Of a DNA stretch of 64,000 nucleotides, positions 18,058 to 27,800 are shown in pieces. The DNA lies in the NCBI RefSeq assembly GCF_011320225.1, contig NZ_JAAOEN010000005.1, positions 216,949 through 280,948 on the forward strand, written 5' to 3'. The stretch is from Phytoactinopolyspora limicola. GTDB lineage: Bacteria > Actinomycetota > Actinomycetes > Jiangellales > Jiangellaceae. Position 1 is the first letter of the stretch. Each line of letters starts with the position of its first letter. Made by a program: the position numbers and the translations under genes. The notes under the pieces are model-generated. The model was given only the letters and a program-made list of their open reading frames with translations. It was not told where the DNA came from and searched no databases.

Positions 18058-18348
18058 GTTCTCGAACCACCGCACCATCTGAGTGATGCTGAGGTTGCCG
18101 TTGCTCAGACGGAACATCACACCATGCGTGAGCGCAGAGCGTTCCCACGCCCGATATCTGATGCGGCGGTCCTTGGTCAGTAGCGACCAGCCACGCGAGA
18201 TGCCCTCTTCGATCCACTCCTCGTCGGGAACGTCTTGGGCGTCGTCCGCGTAGTGGTCGGCTATGCGGTGGATGATCCAGCCCCGGTCTCGTAGCTGTTG
18301 CGCTACGAGTTTGCCGAGGCTTCGGTCGAGGAAGAACTCAGGCGGCAA
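17968..18348 (-). CDS. vapC45: VapC45-like PIN-domain toxin
   Basis: A 126-residue protein starting at TTG 18348 (LPPEFFLDRSLGKLVAQQLR), overlapping the antitoxin stop by 11 bases; a TTG at 18387 would add 13 residues. The FFLDRSLG motif holds the first PIN aspartate, and DDAQDVPDEEWIEEG and LLTKDRRIRYRAWE match the PIN-like branch of Mycobacterium tuberculosis VapC45. It is expected to be an RNase neutralised by the DUF433 antitoxin encoded upstream. Confidence 0.8.
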   Translation of the reverse strand: MPPEFFLDRSLGKLVAQQLRDRGWIIHRIADHYADDAQDVPDEEWIEEGISRGWSLLTKDRRIRYRAWERSALTHGVMFRLSNGNLSITQMVRWFENSRTRIWDVTSHPGPEIWVVYESEIIKRWP

Positions 18349-18979
18349 CGCGGCAGATCGATTCGACAGTCTCAGGCGACAGGTCAAATTCCTCGGCCAC
18401 GACCGTCATCGGTTCACCGGCCCGCCACAGATCCACGACAGCCTGCACGGGAACCTTCTCATCCGCCACGACCGGGGCCCCCCAGGCGAAGCGCGGATCG
18501 ATGATCACCTCGGCTTCGTCCGAATACCGGCGGAGCTTCAGCCGACCCGGGAATCCGTCGTGATCAAAGGAGATGTCGCGCAGATAGTCTTCAAGCACTT
18601 CTCGGATCGGTACCTGCTTGTCACCCACCCGCGTGTACTCGTCTGGGGAATGACGGATGAACAGATCCACCCCGTCAGTCACGACCCGTTTGGAAGCCAG
18701 CGCGTAGGGTGTGCCGAACGCGTCGCGAACCTCAAGTGCGGCCTGTCTGATCGTGTTCTTTGACAAGCGGAGATCACGGAGCGAGCGCAGGACGTATGCC
18801 TCGATCACCGCGACGAACGGCATGGTCGGGTACCCACGCTTGCGGGCCGGAACCTCGTGCACCAGTGGGCCACCCGGAGCGTCGTCCTTAAGCCACGATT
18901 GCAGCGTCGTGCGGGGGATGCCCAGATGTCTGGATGCCTCAGCCGCCGTGAGCAAGGGATCTGCGAACTTGTCGACCAT
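18338..18979 (-). CDS. vapB45: VapB45-like DUF433 antitoxin
   Basis: A 213-residue protein with an N-terminal MerR/excisionase-like helix-turn-helix (LLTAAEASRHLGIPRTTLQS), a linker, and a C-terminal DUF433 domain ending in a helix-turn-helix (AGEPMTVVAEEFDLSPETVE). This is the VapB45 layout. I chose ATG 18979; upstream in-frame sequence crosses the att repeat and is not coding. It lies just inside att site 2, so the pair may stabilise the integrated element. Confidence 0.82.
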   Translation of the reverse strand: MVDKFADPLLTAAEASRHLGIPRTTLQSWLKDDAPGGPLVHEVPARKRGYPTMPFVAVIEAYVLRSLRDLRLSKNTIRQAALEVRDAFGTPYALASKRVVTDGVDLFIRHSPDEYTRVGDKQVPIREVLEDYLRDISFDHDGFPGRLKLRRYSDEAEVIIDPRFAWGAPVVADEKVPVQAVVDLWRAGEPMTVVAEEFDLSPETVESICRVAA

Positions 18980-19122
18980 GTCAGGGCCTCCTCCCTTACG
19001 ACGCCTGATCCTAGACACTCCAAGCATGACACGAGGCACCGACCGACGCGGGTCAGTTCGTGAGTGAAGCAGATCGCCCAGAACTCCTGCGGACTCCGTG
19101 CGGACTACGCCGGATAAGAGAA

Positions 19123-19213
19123 GAGGCCCACCGGAACCGGTGAGCCTCTGACCTGCGATGATGCTGGCGGTCCTGACGGGACTTGAACCCGCGACCTCCG
19201 CCTTGACAGGGCG
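19123..19213 (-). repeat. tRNA-Asp 3'-end duplicate with terminator (att site 2)
   Basis: Bases 19149-19213 repeat 65 bases of the tRNA-Asp 3' region (33886-33950) without mismatch and then diverge after the anticodon stem. Hairpin 19123-19148 (GAGGC...GCCTC) lies in the terminator position but differs in sequence from that of the intact gene. It separates the segment with VapBC45 from the next one. Confidence 0.88.
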
Positions 19214-19325
19214 AACCAGTGAGCCGATCTTCGCGCAGGGACTGCGCTTGGTGTCCCGGTCCGCGAGCAAGAAGCCTGCTGCGAGCAACCATGCGGCCCG
19301 ACCCAGGGGCTGTTGAGCCCGTTGT

Positions 19326-20099
19326 CTATATCTTGCTCGCCACCACCATGTAGTTCTCGGCCTCCGGGTTGAACGTGCTCCTTTCCGCGCGGAGTCCGAC
19401 CCGGCGCAACTCGACTTTGAGTTCGTCGTGTCGGTAGGGCCAGCACGACAGCAGTTCCGAGCGGACACGAACCGACCCGGCCGTATCAACGTGCGCGACC
19501 GCGATCTCGATGTGGTGCTCCTGCTCCCAATGCGGCGCAATCTCCCAGCGGTAGACGACGACGGCATCGCGACCGTTCCGGCGGACGAGTCGATCACTGA
19601 TGTCTAGCCGGGAACCTCTGGCCCTCACGAGTTCCCAAGTGCGGGAGGTGAGTACCAAGCGTCCGCCACGGCGCAGAAGCCGTGACATCGACTCCAGGGC
19701 AGCAAGCCTGCCTCTCGCGCCCACGGCATGGTGCAGCGAGTTGCCCACACAGAACACCATGTCGAAGGTGGCGTCATTGAAATGGTCAGGCAGCTCTTGC
19801 CAGTCCGCCCGCACTGTCCGGACAGATGCCCTGAACTCCTCAGACAACTCCGCAGTCCGACGAACCATCGCTTCGCTGGCGTCAGTCGCGACAACCTGCA
19901 TGCCAAGACCAGCGAGGCCAACCGCGAGTTGCCCGGTACCGCACGAACAATCGAGGACGTGAGCGTTTGACGGAAGGAGACAGGTGACGTCAGCGAACGC
20001 CGCGGCGAACTCGGGGGGCGTCAACTTCGCGTCCGAGATAAGCCACTCGTACACCTCGGCAAGCACGTCATAGCCCGTCACAACGACTACCTCCGTCAC
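19326..20099 (-). CDS. Class I SAM-dependent methyltransferase
   Basis: A 257-residue protein with motif I HVLDCSCGTGQLAVGLAGLG, motif II VVATDASEAMV, the VFCVGNSLHHAVG segment (motif post II) and RGGRLVLTSRTWE. The layout is like glycine/sarcosine-type small-molecule methyltransferases (Methyltransf_25). It may start at ATG 20099 or a GTG a few codons later. It sits 112 bases inside att site 2, a position often used for cargo. Acceptor unknown. Confidence 0.85.
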   Translation of the reverse strand: MTEVVVVTGYDVLAEVYEWLISDAKLTPPEFAAAFADVTCLLPSNAHVLDCSCGTGQLAVGLAGLGMQVVATDASEAMVRRTAELSEEFRASVRTVRADWQELPDHFNDATFDMVFCVGNSLHHAVGARGRLAALESMSRLLRRGGRLVLTSRTWELVRARGSRLDISDRLVRRNGRDAVVVYRWEIAPHWEQEHHIEIAVAHVDTAGSVRVRSELLSCWPYRHDELKVELRRVGLRAERSTFNPEAENYMVVASKI

Positions 20100-20686
20100 A
20101 CGGCAGACTCATGCTGGCACATCAGTACATCAGCGGAGCAAGTCGATTCGCCAATGCTTTAGCGAGGGGCAACCCGTCCGCTCACGCCGTTGCCGGCTGC
20201 CGATGTCCTCAACTCGACTTGGCCTGGGGGCGACGGCGCTCGGCGCCGGGCGCCGACCGCGATCCGCGCTCCCACAGGGGAATCCCGTATCGGGACTGTG
20301 AAGGAAGCGAGTTGCCCACTCGCATCGGCCACGACCCCTTAACAGGTGCAGAGAAGCCGAAACGGTACGCCGGAATGGCTTGGCCAGCTACTCGGTCGCA
20401 AGCGCTTCCCCGCCGACGCGTTGGCGTTCGCCGCCACGACCTTCGCCACCGAAACCAGAGCCATGACGAAAGCCTGCCAGTACGGCCACCAGCTGGTATG
20501 CACCCTGCTCGGGCTCGAACCCACCAGCGACGACAACACTCTAGCGTCGCTCCTGGCCCGGACGCCGACAAAAGCCCCCACATGCGATGGCGGCGATGGC
20601 TGTCGGTGCGCTGGAAGCCACAGCGCCATCTGCGACCGCGAACCCTGGACACGCGCCGTTGGCCCACCACCAACCGATCCATCCCA
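20100..20686. other. Degenerate stretch without a confident gene
   Basis: Several overlapping open frames exist on both strands, but none has consistent third-position GC bias or a recognisable motif. A short patch near 20375-20430 (TPEWLGQLLGRKRFPADALA) looks like coding debris. I regard the stretch as decayed plasmid or integrative-element DNA leading into the relaxase scrap. Confidence 0.5.
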
Positions 20687-20917
20687 GCGACGGCATGGTT
20701 CCGCGCAGTGGTCACCATCGCCGCCTACCGCGACCGCTACGACATCACCGGCACCCAACCACTCGGCTCACCGGCAGACACGACGGCAGACCGCGCCGAC
20801 GCCAGCTATGCACGAGCCGCCCTCGACCACGCCCGCCGACTCAGCACCACGAATGCTGCGTGGCAGGCCGCTGACCGAGATACACCCGGCCGGCCCACGA
20901 TCGAACGCAGCCTGTAG
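20687..20917 (+). pseudogene. C-terminal remnant of a TrwC/MobF-type relaxase
   Basis: The frame encodes ATAWFRAVVTIAAYRDRYDI, then TGTQPLG and a helical tail ending in a stop at 20917. The W-x-x-x-x-x-T-x-AAYRDRY-x-I...PLG pattern is typical of the C-terminal region of actinobacterial MobF relaxases, which nick oriT in conjugation. No relaxase or helicase domain remains upstream. It is evidence that this segment derives from a conjugative or mobilisable element. Confidence 0.45.
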
Positions 20918-21065
20918 GCGCGATGGTCACGCTGCGTGCCACGCCGTCATCAAGGCAGGAAGACATCGCAAAGACTCATCGCTGTGGACCTCGCACCTGC
21001 GGGTGCAGCCGAGCGGTCGGTGGTTTGCGCTGGTGAGCGGACTCGCTAGTAGGCAGACTGCAACC

Positions 21066-21380
21066 ATGACACCGGCGAGGCCGTTCACGCGCCCCTACGT
21101 CGCCGCGGACTCACTCGACGAGCTACGCGGGCCGACGAACGGTGAGTTCACGCTGCCTCGACGCCTGGACTGGGGACCAGCCCGCCCGTTCGACCTGAGC
21201 AACGAACGCCACCTAGTCATCATGTACGAGACCGTGCTCAACGAAGCCCGCGACATCAACGACCTCCGCTCCTTCGTCAACGGCCACAGCCTGGTGCGGC
21301 TATGGCCAAGCCTGACCCTGCCACCCGAAGTGCGGACACCCTGGGCAGAACGTATCCCCGAACTGAGCACGGGCGCATAA
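21066..21380 (+). CDS. Small conserved hypothetical protein of actinobacterial mobile DNA
   Basis: A 104-residue protein beginning MTPARPFTRPYVAADSLDEL with WGPARPFDLSNERHLVIMYE and a C-terminal PEVRTPWAERIPELS. I recognise this pattern as a small protein found in actinomycete plasmid and island settings, without known function. I chose ATG 21066; longer frames upstream run through the degenerate region and are not supported. Confidence 0.6.
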   Translation: MTPARPFTRPYVAADSLDELRGPTNGEFTLPRRLDWGPARPFDLSNERHLVIMYETVLNEARDINDLRSFVNGHSLVRLWPSLTLPPEVRTPWAERIPELSTGA

Positions 21381-21495
21381 TCAGAAGTCCGAGCACCACC
21401 GACGACGCTGGCATGCTCGCCTCTGCGGATGTTGTTCCAATGCGCGGGATCCGGTATTCGAAACCATGTGGTGTGCGTTCACTGATTTGGTCGGA

Positions 21496-21870
21496 TCAGG
21501 CCTGTTCAGGCCGCGGGTAGATCCACTCGGCGGTGAGATCAGCGGCGTAAAGCAGTGCTTGGCGCACATCGTCGGGTTCCAGCTGCGGGTAGGCGTCGAC
21601 GATGTCCTCGGTGCTCCACCCGTACGCCACCAGACGAACCAGCATGTCGACACCGATCCGGTGGCCCCGGAGGCAGGGTTTGCCAGCCAACACGCCCGGC
21701 CTGATCGCGATCCGGCCGTAGCCCGGCACGTGGTCTAGCTGCTCAACCGCGCGGGGATCCGATTCGGCTGGCTCATCCAGACTTGCCAGAAGTACCGCAG
21801 CAATGTCAGCCCGCTCACCGGCTGGCAGGGCCAACGCTGCCTGAAGCAACTCCCGAGTCCGAGGGGTCAT
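21496..21870 (-). CDS. DUF433 antitoxin-like protein without partner
   Basis: A 124-residue protein: an N-terminal addiction-module helix pair (ELLQAALALPAGERADIAAV) and a DUF433 domain (GKPCLRGHRIGVDMLVRLVA, WSTEDIVDAYPQLEPDDVRQ). Such antitoxins normally pair with a DUF5615/PIN toxin encoded directly downstream. None is present: the next 115 bases on this strand hold no coding sequence. It is an orphan, probably after toxin loss. Confidence 0.75.
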   Translation of the reverse strand: MTPRTRELLQAALALPAGERADIAAVLLASLDEPAESDPRAVEQLDHVPGYGRIAIRPGVLAGKPCLRGHRIGVDMLVRLVAYGWSTEDIVDAYPQLEPDDVRQALLYAADLTAEWIYPRPEQA

Positions 21871-21928
21871 GGACAAGACGGTAGGCGTCAAGTTGGCCTT
21901 GACACCTAATTCCGTGTGACTCGAGGGG

Positions 21929-22171
21929 TTAGCGTGAACGGCCTTCGGCGATCTGCTGGACCCGGTTGCGGTGCAACCCGAGAGCGTTGCTGATCTGCCC
22001 ATAGGACCAGCCCGCATCACGGAGTTCAAGCACCGCAGCACGTCGGCATGAAGCGACCGATTTACCCGCCGCCACGTGCGACCCCGCCTGCACACCTCGT
22101 GCGCTGCGGACAGCACCGAGTCGGATAGTCCCAGCCCGAGGATGATGTGGTGACCGCCTTCCCGCGCACAC
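21929..22171 (-). CDS. Possible small helix-turn-helix protein or remnant
   Basis: The last 38 residues (RRAAVLELRDAGWSYGQISN then ALGLHRNRVQQIAEGRSR) form a clear helix-turn-helix, but the preceding 40 are not protein-like and a neighbouring frame looks better there. It may be a frameshifted remnant of a small regulator. The start is uncertain. Confidence 0.3.
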   Translation of the reverse strand: MCAGRRSPHHPRAGTIRLGAVRSARGVQAGSHVAAGKSVASCRRAAVLELRDAGWSYGQISNALGLHRNRVQQIAEGRSR

Positions 22172-22310
22172 ACGGTCCAGCGTGGATCACCGGCTCCTGG
22201 TGTGGTTGGTGAACCACACAGTCACCGGCATACACTCTGGCGGCGCGTACTTCGATCAGCAGGCGACTACGGCTAAAGCGGATGAGTCGCATAAGGGGAG
22301 CAGGCGGTTC

Positions 22311-23062
22311 ATGAGTGAAGCGTTCTACTCGCATGCGAGGCTGTACGACCTCATGTTCCCGGCGGCCGGGCCCGCAGTCGAGTTCTACCGGGCGGCCGTC
22401 AATCGGCGAGGCGGGTGCGTGTTGGAACTCGGGTGCGGCACCGGACATAAGCTGATCCCCATCGCCTCCGACGGGCATCCGTGTGTCGGCCTGGACTTCT
22501 CGGCAGACATGCTGGCTGAGGCTCAGCGTAAGGCGAGCGAGCACGGTGTAGCGGTGGAATGGGTGCAGGGCGACATGCGGGCCTTCGATCTGGATCGCAC
22601 ATTCGATTTCGTGTTCATCACAGCCAATTCGCTACTGCATCTGCATGAGGCCGAGGATCTGGTGAGCTGCTTCCGGTCGGTTCGAAGACACCTGGCACCT
22701 GGAGGACGGTTCATGTTCGATGTATTCAACCCGAACGTGCGCCTACTTGCCGAGGCCGATGGCGTGCGGCGTACCCGGGAGTCGTTGTCGTTCACGGATC
22801 CTGACCGTGGCGACGTTAGCGTCGATGTTGCTGAGATCTATGACGCGCCCGCGCAAGTGACACGCGGGAATGGCACCTCTCGACCAACTCCGAGCCTGAC
22901 TTCGTCGCCGCACCGCTGGAAATCAGGAGCATCTTCCCGCAGGAGCTGCCGCTGCTCGTCTCGCTCGGCGGCCTGCGGCTCGTCGAGCGGTCCGGTGACT
23001 GGTCCGGTCAGCCATTTGGCACGGATACTCCGCTTCAACTCTGCATCTGCGAGTCCGCGTAA
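22311..23062 (+). pseudogene. SAM-dependent methyltransferase with frameshift
   Basis: From ATG 22311 (MSEAFYSHARLYDLMFPAAG) the protein has motif I CVLELGCGTGHKLIPIA, VGLDFSADML and GGRFMFDVFNPN, as in small-molecule methyltransferases. After IYDAPAQVT (near 22862) homology moves one frame and continues EWHLSTNSEPDFVAAPLEIR to LQLCICESA and a stop at 23062. An extra CG dinucleotide (ACACGCGGGAA) explains the shift. The unshifted frame would give a 251-residue protein with a nonsense tail. A fragment of a close paralogue is at 10373-10546. Confidence 0.75.
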
Positions 23063-23199
23063 TTGAAGGCGAGAGCACAGTCTCGGTCAAGCAAAGTTTG
23101 CCCTGGCTAACGACACGCATCCACACACCGGCGGCTACCACCGCGCGATCCGGCTTAAAGCCGCTGCCCGTGCCGCCGTCCTAGCTGGTTGCATCTGGC

Positions 23200-23928
23200 T
23201 CAAGGCATACGAGCGAGATCCCGTCGGATGTAGCGCAGGTGTGCCCACTCCTCCTCCAGTATCACGCGAATGCAGTCGCCGACGCTGGGATGCCAGTCGC
23301 CGCCCCACGGGTTATCGCGTTCCTCGGCGAGCAACTCTGCCGTGGCCATGGCCAGGAAGTTGGTCACCTGCCGTTGTCGCTCGGCCCGCACCGCGAGGAT
23401 CTCCTCGTACGCCGGAGGGTCCACGCGGAAGATCGACATGTCGAAGCCCATCTCGGCGGCACCGGTGAAGATCTGGCCGATCTCGTGGAACGGCTGCTGC
23501 ATCCGCAGGATCCCGCCGCGGAGCCAGGCGTCGGTCACCAGAATGAGGTGCCGCAGGGTCTGGGCCAAGGACCACTCGTCCTCTACGTGAGCGTCCGCTA
23601 GGTTCGGCGGCGTGCCCGCCACCGTGTCCTGCCACGCGGACTGCACAGCTGCCCAGCCCTCGCGCAGTCCTTCGGGCGTCTGCGCTTTCTGCAGCTCGCG
23701 GCCCGGGAACTGCCGGTTGAGCTCGGCGTCCACGAGCGGTACCACGTCGACCCCGTTGACGAAGAGGCTGCCGAAGAACAGGTCATGGCTGTCGATGTCG
23801 AGTCCGTCCACATCGACGCTGCGCATCGTCACACCGCTGACGTCGGAGAATCGCAGGGTGGCGCCCCTGAAACTGGCCTTGACGAAGGTCGCGTCTTCAA
23901 ACTCGTTCGTGCCGGAATAGGTCGTCAT
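23200..23928 (-). CDS. DinB-family protein with pentapeptide-like N-terminus
   Basis: A 242-residue protein from ATG 23928. Residues about 8-60 show pentapeptide-repeat-like spacing (FEDATFVKASFRGATLRFSD). The rest is a DinB/MDMPI four-helix domain with histidines in SLAQTLRHLILVTDAWL and EEEWAHLRYIRRDL that could bind a metal. DinB-fold enzymes act on thiols (mycothiol, bacillithiol) or as damage-inducible proteins; a mycothiol link is plausible in an actinomycete but not shown. Confidence 0.85.
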   Translation of the reverse strand: MTTYSGTNEFEDATFVKASFRGATLRFSDVSGVTMRSVDVDGLDIDSHDLFFGSLFVNGVDVVPLVDAELNRQFPGRELQKAQTPEGLREGWAAVQSAWQDTVAGTPPNLADAHVEDEWSLAQTLRHLILVTDAWLRGGILRMQQPFHEIGQIFTGAAEMGFDMSIFRVDPPAYEEILAVRAERQRQVTNFLAMATAELLAEERDNPWGGDWHPSVGDCIRVILEEEWAHLRYIRRDLARMP

Positions 23929-24153
23929 CGCTCCAGCATGACAGCTGTCGGGGACAGTCCTGGGTGGCATGACCGCTGTCCAGGCGACCACCATCCTCCG
24001 GACCAACCCAGTGGTCAACGGTGCACTCACCGGCCCTGTTGTCGCCGACGGCCACCACTGTGCCGTTCTGACGAAGGGCGACCGAATGACGCCTCGCAGC
24101 GGCCAGGCGACGGCGTACCCGCCTATCCCGGTGGATGGCTGACCACTACCGCC

Positions 24154-24229
24154 TGCAGGGCGTTGCCTTGCGTCCTGCGCCCCGAGCGCTTGAGGCCACG
24201 CGGTGCAGGACGCAGCGCAACGTCCTTGC
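24154..24229. repeat. Palindromic repeat element, copy 1
   Basis: A 76 bp imperfect palindrome: outer arms TGCAGGGCGTTG and CAACGTCCTTGC, inner arms GCGTCCTGC and GCAGGACGC. It aligns over its whole length with 28579-28654, with only a handful of substitutions. It abuts the end of the broken phosphotransferase gene and supplies that frame's last codons. Confidence 0.75.
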
Positions 24230-24775
24230 CGGTGAGCATCGTCCAGGCGATCGCCCGGTCGCAGGCCGGATCTCCGACTCCGCAGGTGCCAAAGTCGATG
24301 ATGGCGTCGAGTTTGCCGTCTTTCACCAGGAGGTTTCCCGAGGCGATGTCGCCATGGAACCAGACCGGCCGGTTGTCCCACGCGGCGCGGCAACGCCCGT
24401 TCCCACACCTTTTCTGCGGCCTCGGTCTGGACCACGCCAGCCAGGGTCCTCAGCGAGGCGCCGGCCCACCCGTCATACGTAGTTAATGGTCCGCCTCGGC
24501 CAGTGGCACCGGGATCTCCAACGGCAACGCGGGTGCGAGAACTGGGAGCCACCGGTGCTCCTTCTCCACCGCCAGTGCGTACTCCGCGGCAGTCGGCAGC
24601 CGCGCCAGCATGTCGTCGCCGAGGCGAAAGGGGCGATTGTTCCACCCCTGTGCATCGACCGGCCGGACCTCAAGTGGGACGACTGCGGGAACTGCACGGC
24701 AATCAACCTCCGCGCCACGGCGGCGTCGGATGGGTTCCGGTCCGGCAACGGCAGAAGTTCGGGTTCGTCGTCCAT
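24230..24775 (-). pseudogene. Aminoglycoside/macrolide phosphotransferase-like kinase, broken
   Basis: Pieces of an APH-family kinase are spread over three frames: N-terminus MDDEPELLPLPDRNPSDAAV, then RPVDAQGWNNRPFRLGDDML with AVEKEHRWLPVLAPALPLEI, then VQTEAAEKVWERAL, and KDGKLDAIIDFGTCGVGDPA with the DFG-like metal site. The HGD catalytic segment is out of frame with its neighbours (WFHGDIASGN). The 3' end is replaced by the palindromic repeat. At least three lesions make it a pseudogene of a small-molecule kinase. Confidence 0.75.
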
Positions 24776-24832
24776 CGGAAGCCGACCGTACGGTTGCGTC
24801 GCGAATCGTCGCAAACCAGTTTCCGATCACCG

Positions 24833-27800
24833 TCACAGCTGCCAACCTGTCGACTGCTCGGGTGTGTAGGAGCAGTACAGACCGGTGCGAACGGAGTTCG
24901 TCAGATGCCGAGCCAGGGCGGGATGTTGCTCCCCGATGCGGGCGATGGCACTGTGGACCCGCTTCGCCACGGTTGACCGAGCACGTTCGGCGGGGTCGTT
25001 GCCGTGCCGGGCCCGTCCGCCCAGGCCATAAGCGGCAGCGAGTTGGTCGACCAGGGCATCACGCTCACGCTGGACCTGTTCGGCTCGGCCGATGTCTCGC
25101 GCCAGGGTGAGTGCGTCGAGCTCGGAATCCAGCTCCTCCAGGCGTCGTTTGTACGTCTGACGAGCCTGCGTATCGATCACCTCGCCGGTATCGCCGGACA
25201 GGCCCACGCGGTCCTGGCGAGTGCCCCCTCCGATCAGATCGAAAACGTGCACCTCGTGTCCGGGCTGGGTCAATAGGCGGGCGAGCGTGCTGAGTCCCTT
25301 GGTGTGCCGGACGTGTGTTGTGTGATCGCCGTAGCGGAGAACCCAGATGTCTCCGTCGCGGCGGAAGACGTTGGGTTCGCCCACCGGTGGCGGCGGAGCG
25401 TCGCGCACGGGTGGCGCAACCTCGGTGATCCAGTGCTCGAGGCCGAGCTGCTGGTAGATCTCGTTGGCCTCAGAGAACATCGCAGCCGCCCGATCGTCGT
25501 CGCCCGGCTCGTTTCGCGCCATGAGCATGCCGGCGTGTTGCCGTAGCGTGTGGGCGACGAGCAAGGTGGCTCCGGCGGCGCGGTTGGCGTCCAAGGCGCG
25601 CTGGAAGTACCCGTCCGCGTCGTGCCAGTCCCCGGTGCAGGTCGCCAGCAATCCGAGGTACCGGTTCATCGAACCACCACAACACGTGCCAGTGCCGCCG
25701 GTGTGGAACCGTTCGGCAAACGGCTCGGCGACTGTCAGCAAACGCCGGGCGGCCTCAGCGTGCCCGGTTTCCGCGCAGGCCTCCGACAATGCGGCGACCT
25801 TGTCGAGCCAGGACCCATCCTCCTGGAGCGGGAAACCGGACGCGGCGTAGCGGTCGAGTATGCCGCGGGCCTGTCCGACCCTTCCCATCCTGGCCAGTGG
25901 GAGCGTTGCCCAGGTCTCAGTGTCCGGCCCAGCTTCGGGCTCATCGAGAAAGCTCTCCACCAATGCGTAGAGCTGGTCGAGGTGATTGCGCTCTAGCAGC
26001 AGGTAAGGGCCGAGTGAGTAGTCGGCCGTCAGCTCGGCGTTCACACTTCCTCCGCGTACACCGACGTCTTTCGCCTGCGCGGTGAGTGCCTCAGCGTCGT
26101 CCAATCGGCCCTCGATGAATGCCCGCATGCCGCGCCATATCAGCGGATACCACTCCACCAGTGGCCAGCGCAGCCGGCTCGCGGTCCGCGCGAAAGCGTC
26201 GATCTCCGCGTCGACGCCAGGGATATCGCCCGACTCGAGCAGAGCAACCAGCCGGAATCGTCGCCCGAGAAGTTCACTTTCGGCGTCGCGGGCGTCGAGT
26301 CCCAGCTGCACCATCTCGTCCGCCAGTTGTCGCCGCTGGACAGTATGTTCGGGGCCTGGAATGGCATCGCAGTAGCTGCTGAGCGCGTAGGCAAGGAGCT
26401 TCGAGTCGCCAATCTCGCGGGCCAGCTCGAGCGCCTCCTTGCTGTGGTCGACGCGGAGCTGGTCGGCTACCACGAAGGATTCGGCCACCGACAGACGCGC
26501 GAGGACCCACGCCCGAAGCTCTGGCTCGTCGTCGCCGAGCACGTCGAGCGCTTCGCGGAGCAGATCCAGCTGATGTTGATCGAACAGTCGGACCTCGAAC
26601 CCGCTCAGCCCGGCGCCGAAGCCGAGCGCGGCACGCGCCAGCTCGGCGGGTCGATTCCGTCTCCGCGCCGACGCTGCGACCTCTTCGTATGCCGAGGCCG
26701 CGGCTGGCCAGTCACCGGCCCGGAGGCGGGCATCACCCAGGGTAAGTAGCAACTCGACCCGGTCGGACTCATCGACGTCAACGCGAGCGGCCAGGTCGAC
26801 GGCGCGGCCGAACTGCCGGGCAGCCTCCTCATGGGCCAGCCTGCCCAGCGCGCGCTCGCCGGCTCGCCTGGTGTAGTCGAGTGCCTTAGTCGCGTCGGCG
26901 TCGGGCAGCGCAAGCACGTAGTGATCAGCCAGCTGGTCGAGGTGGTTGTCGAGTCGGGCTGCGTGCAGGGCCTCGAGCGCGACAGCGATCTGGAGATGCA
27001 CGGCACGTCGTCGGGCGGCGGGGAGCCCGGCGTAGAGCACGTCGTGGACCAGGGCATGGGTGAACTCGAACCATCCGATCGTGTCCAGCGGCCGTATCAG
27101 CCCGGCATCGACCGCGGCATCCAGCGCGTCGACGACGCCGCTCTCCGGCCTGTCGGTGATCTGTGCCAACACGGGCACCGCGAACGCGTGCCCCACGACC
27201 GACGCCTGAGCCAGCACTCTCAACGTCTCACTGGTCAAATAGCCGAGCCGTTGGCCGATCACCTGCTGGACGCTCAGCGGCAACGGCAGGCGCGGTGTGT
27301 CCAGGTCATGACTGTCCGCTTGCTGGGTGGCGAGCAGGCGTACGACCTCGATCACGAACAGCGGATTCCCGCCCGTGCGGTCGCGTATCCGGGCCGTGGC
27401 CTGGGCGCTGGGCGCGTGACCCGTCGTCTCCTCGATCAGCTGCCCTACCTCGGTCTCCGTCAACCCGTAGAGGGCGATGGTCCGTGCGCCTCGGCCAAGG
27501 TCGGCCAGCGTCTCCATCAGCGGGGTTCCTGGCTCCAGATCTGGGTAGCGATGCGTGCCGAGGATCGCCACGGGCTCTGCCTGCAGCGCGGCGGCAAGGT
27601 AGCGCAACAGGTCGAGGGAGGCTTGGTCGGCGAAGTGAAGGTCTTCGAGCAAGATCACTAGCGGCTGGATCCGTCCTGCCGAGGCGAGGTATGACGCCAC
27701 GCTTTCGAAAAGGTGGATCCGTAGCTGTTCCGCGGGGCCGGCGACGATTTCGGCCGTACCGAGTACCGGAGCGAGGTCATCCGCTGGGGTGAGGCCGACT

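Noticed and set aside
20346..21380. A 344-residue open frame on the plus strand
   Set aside because: Only the last 104 residues look like a conserved protein; the rest overlaps relaxase debris in another frame and has a random composition.
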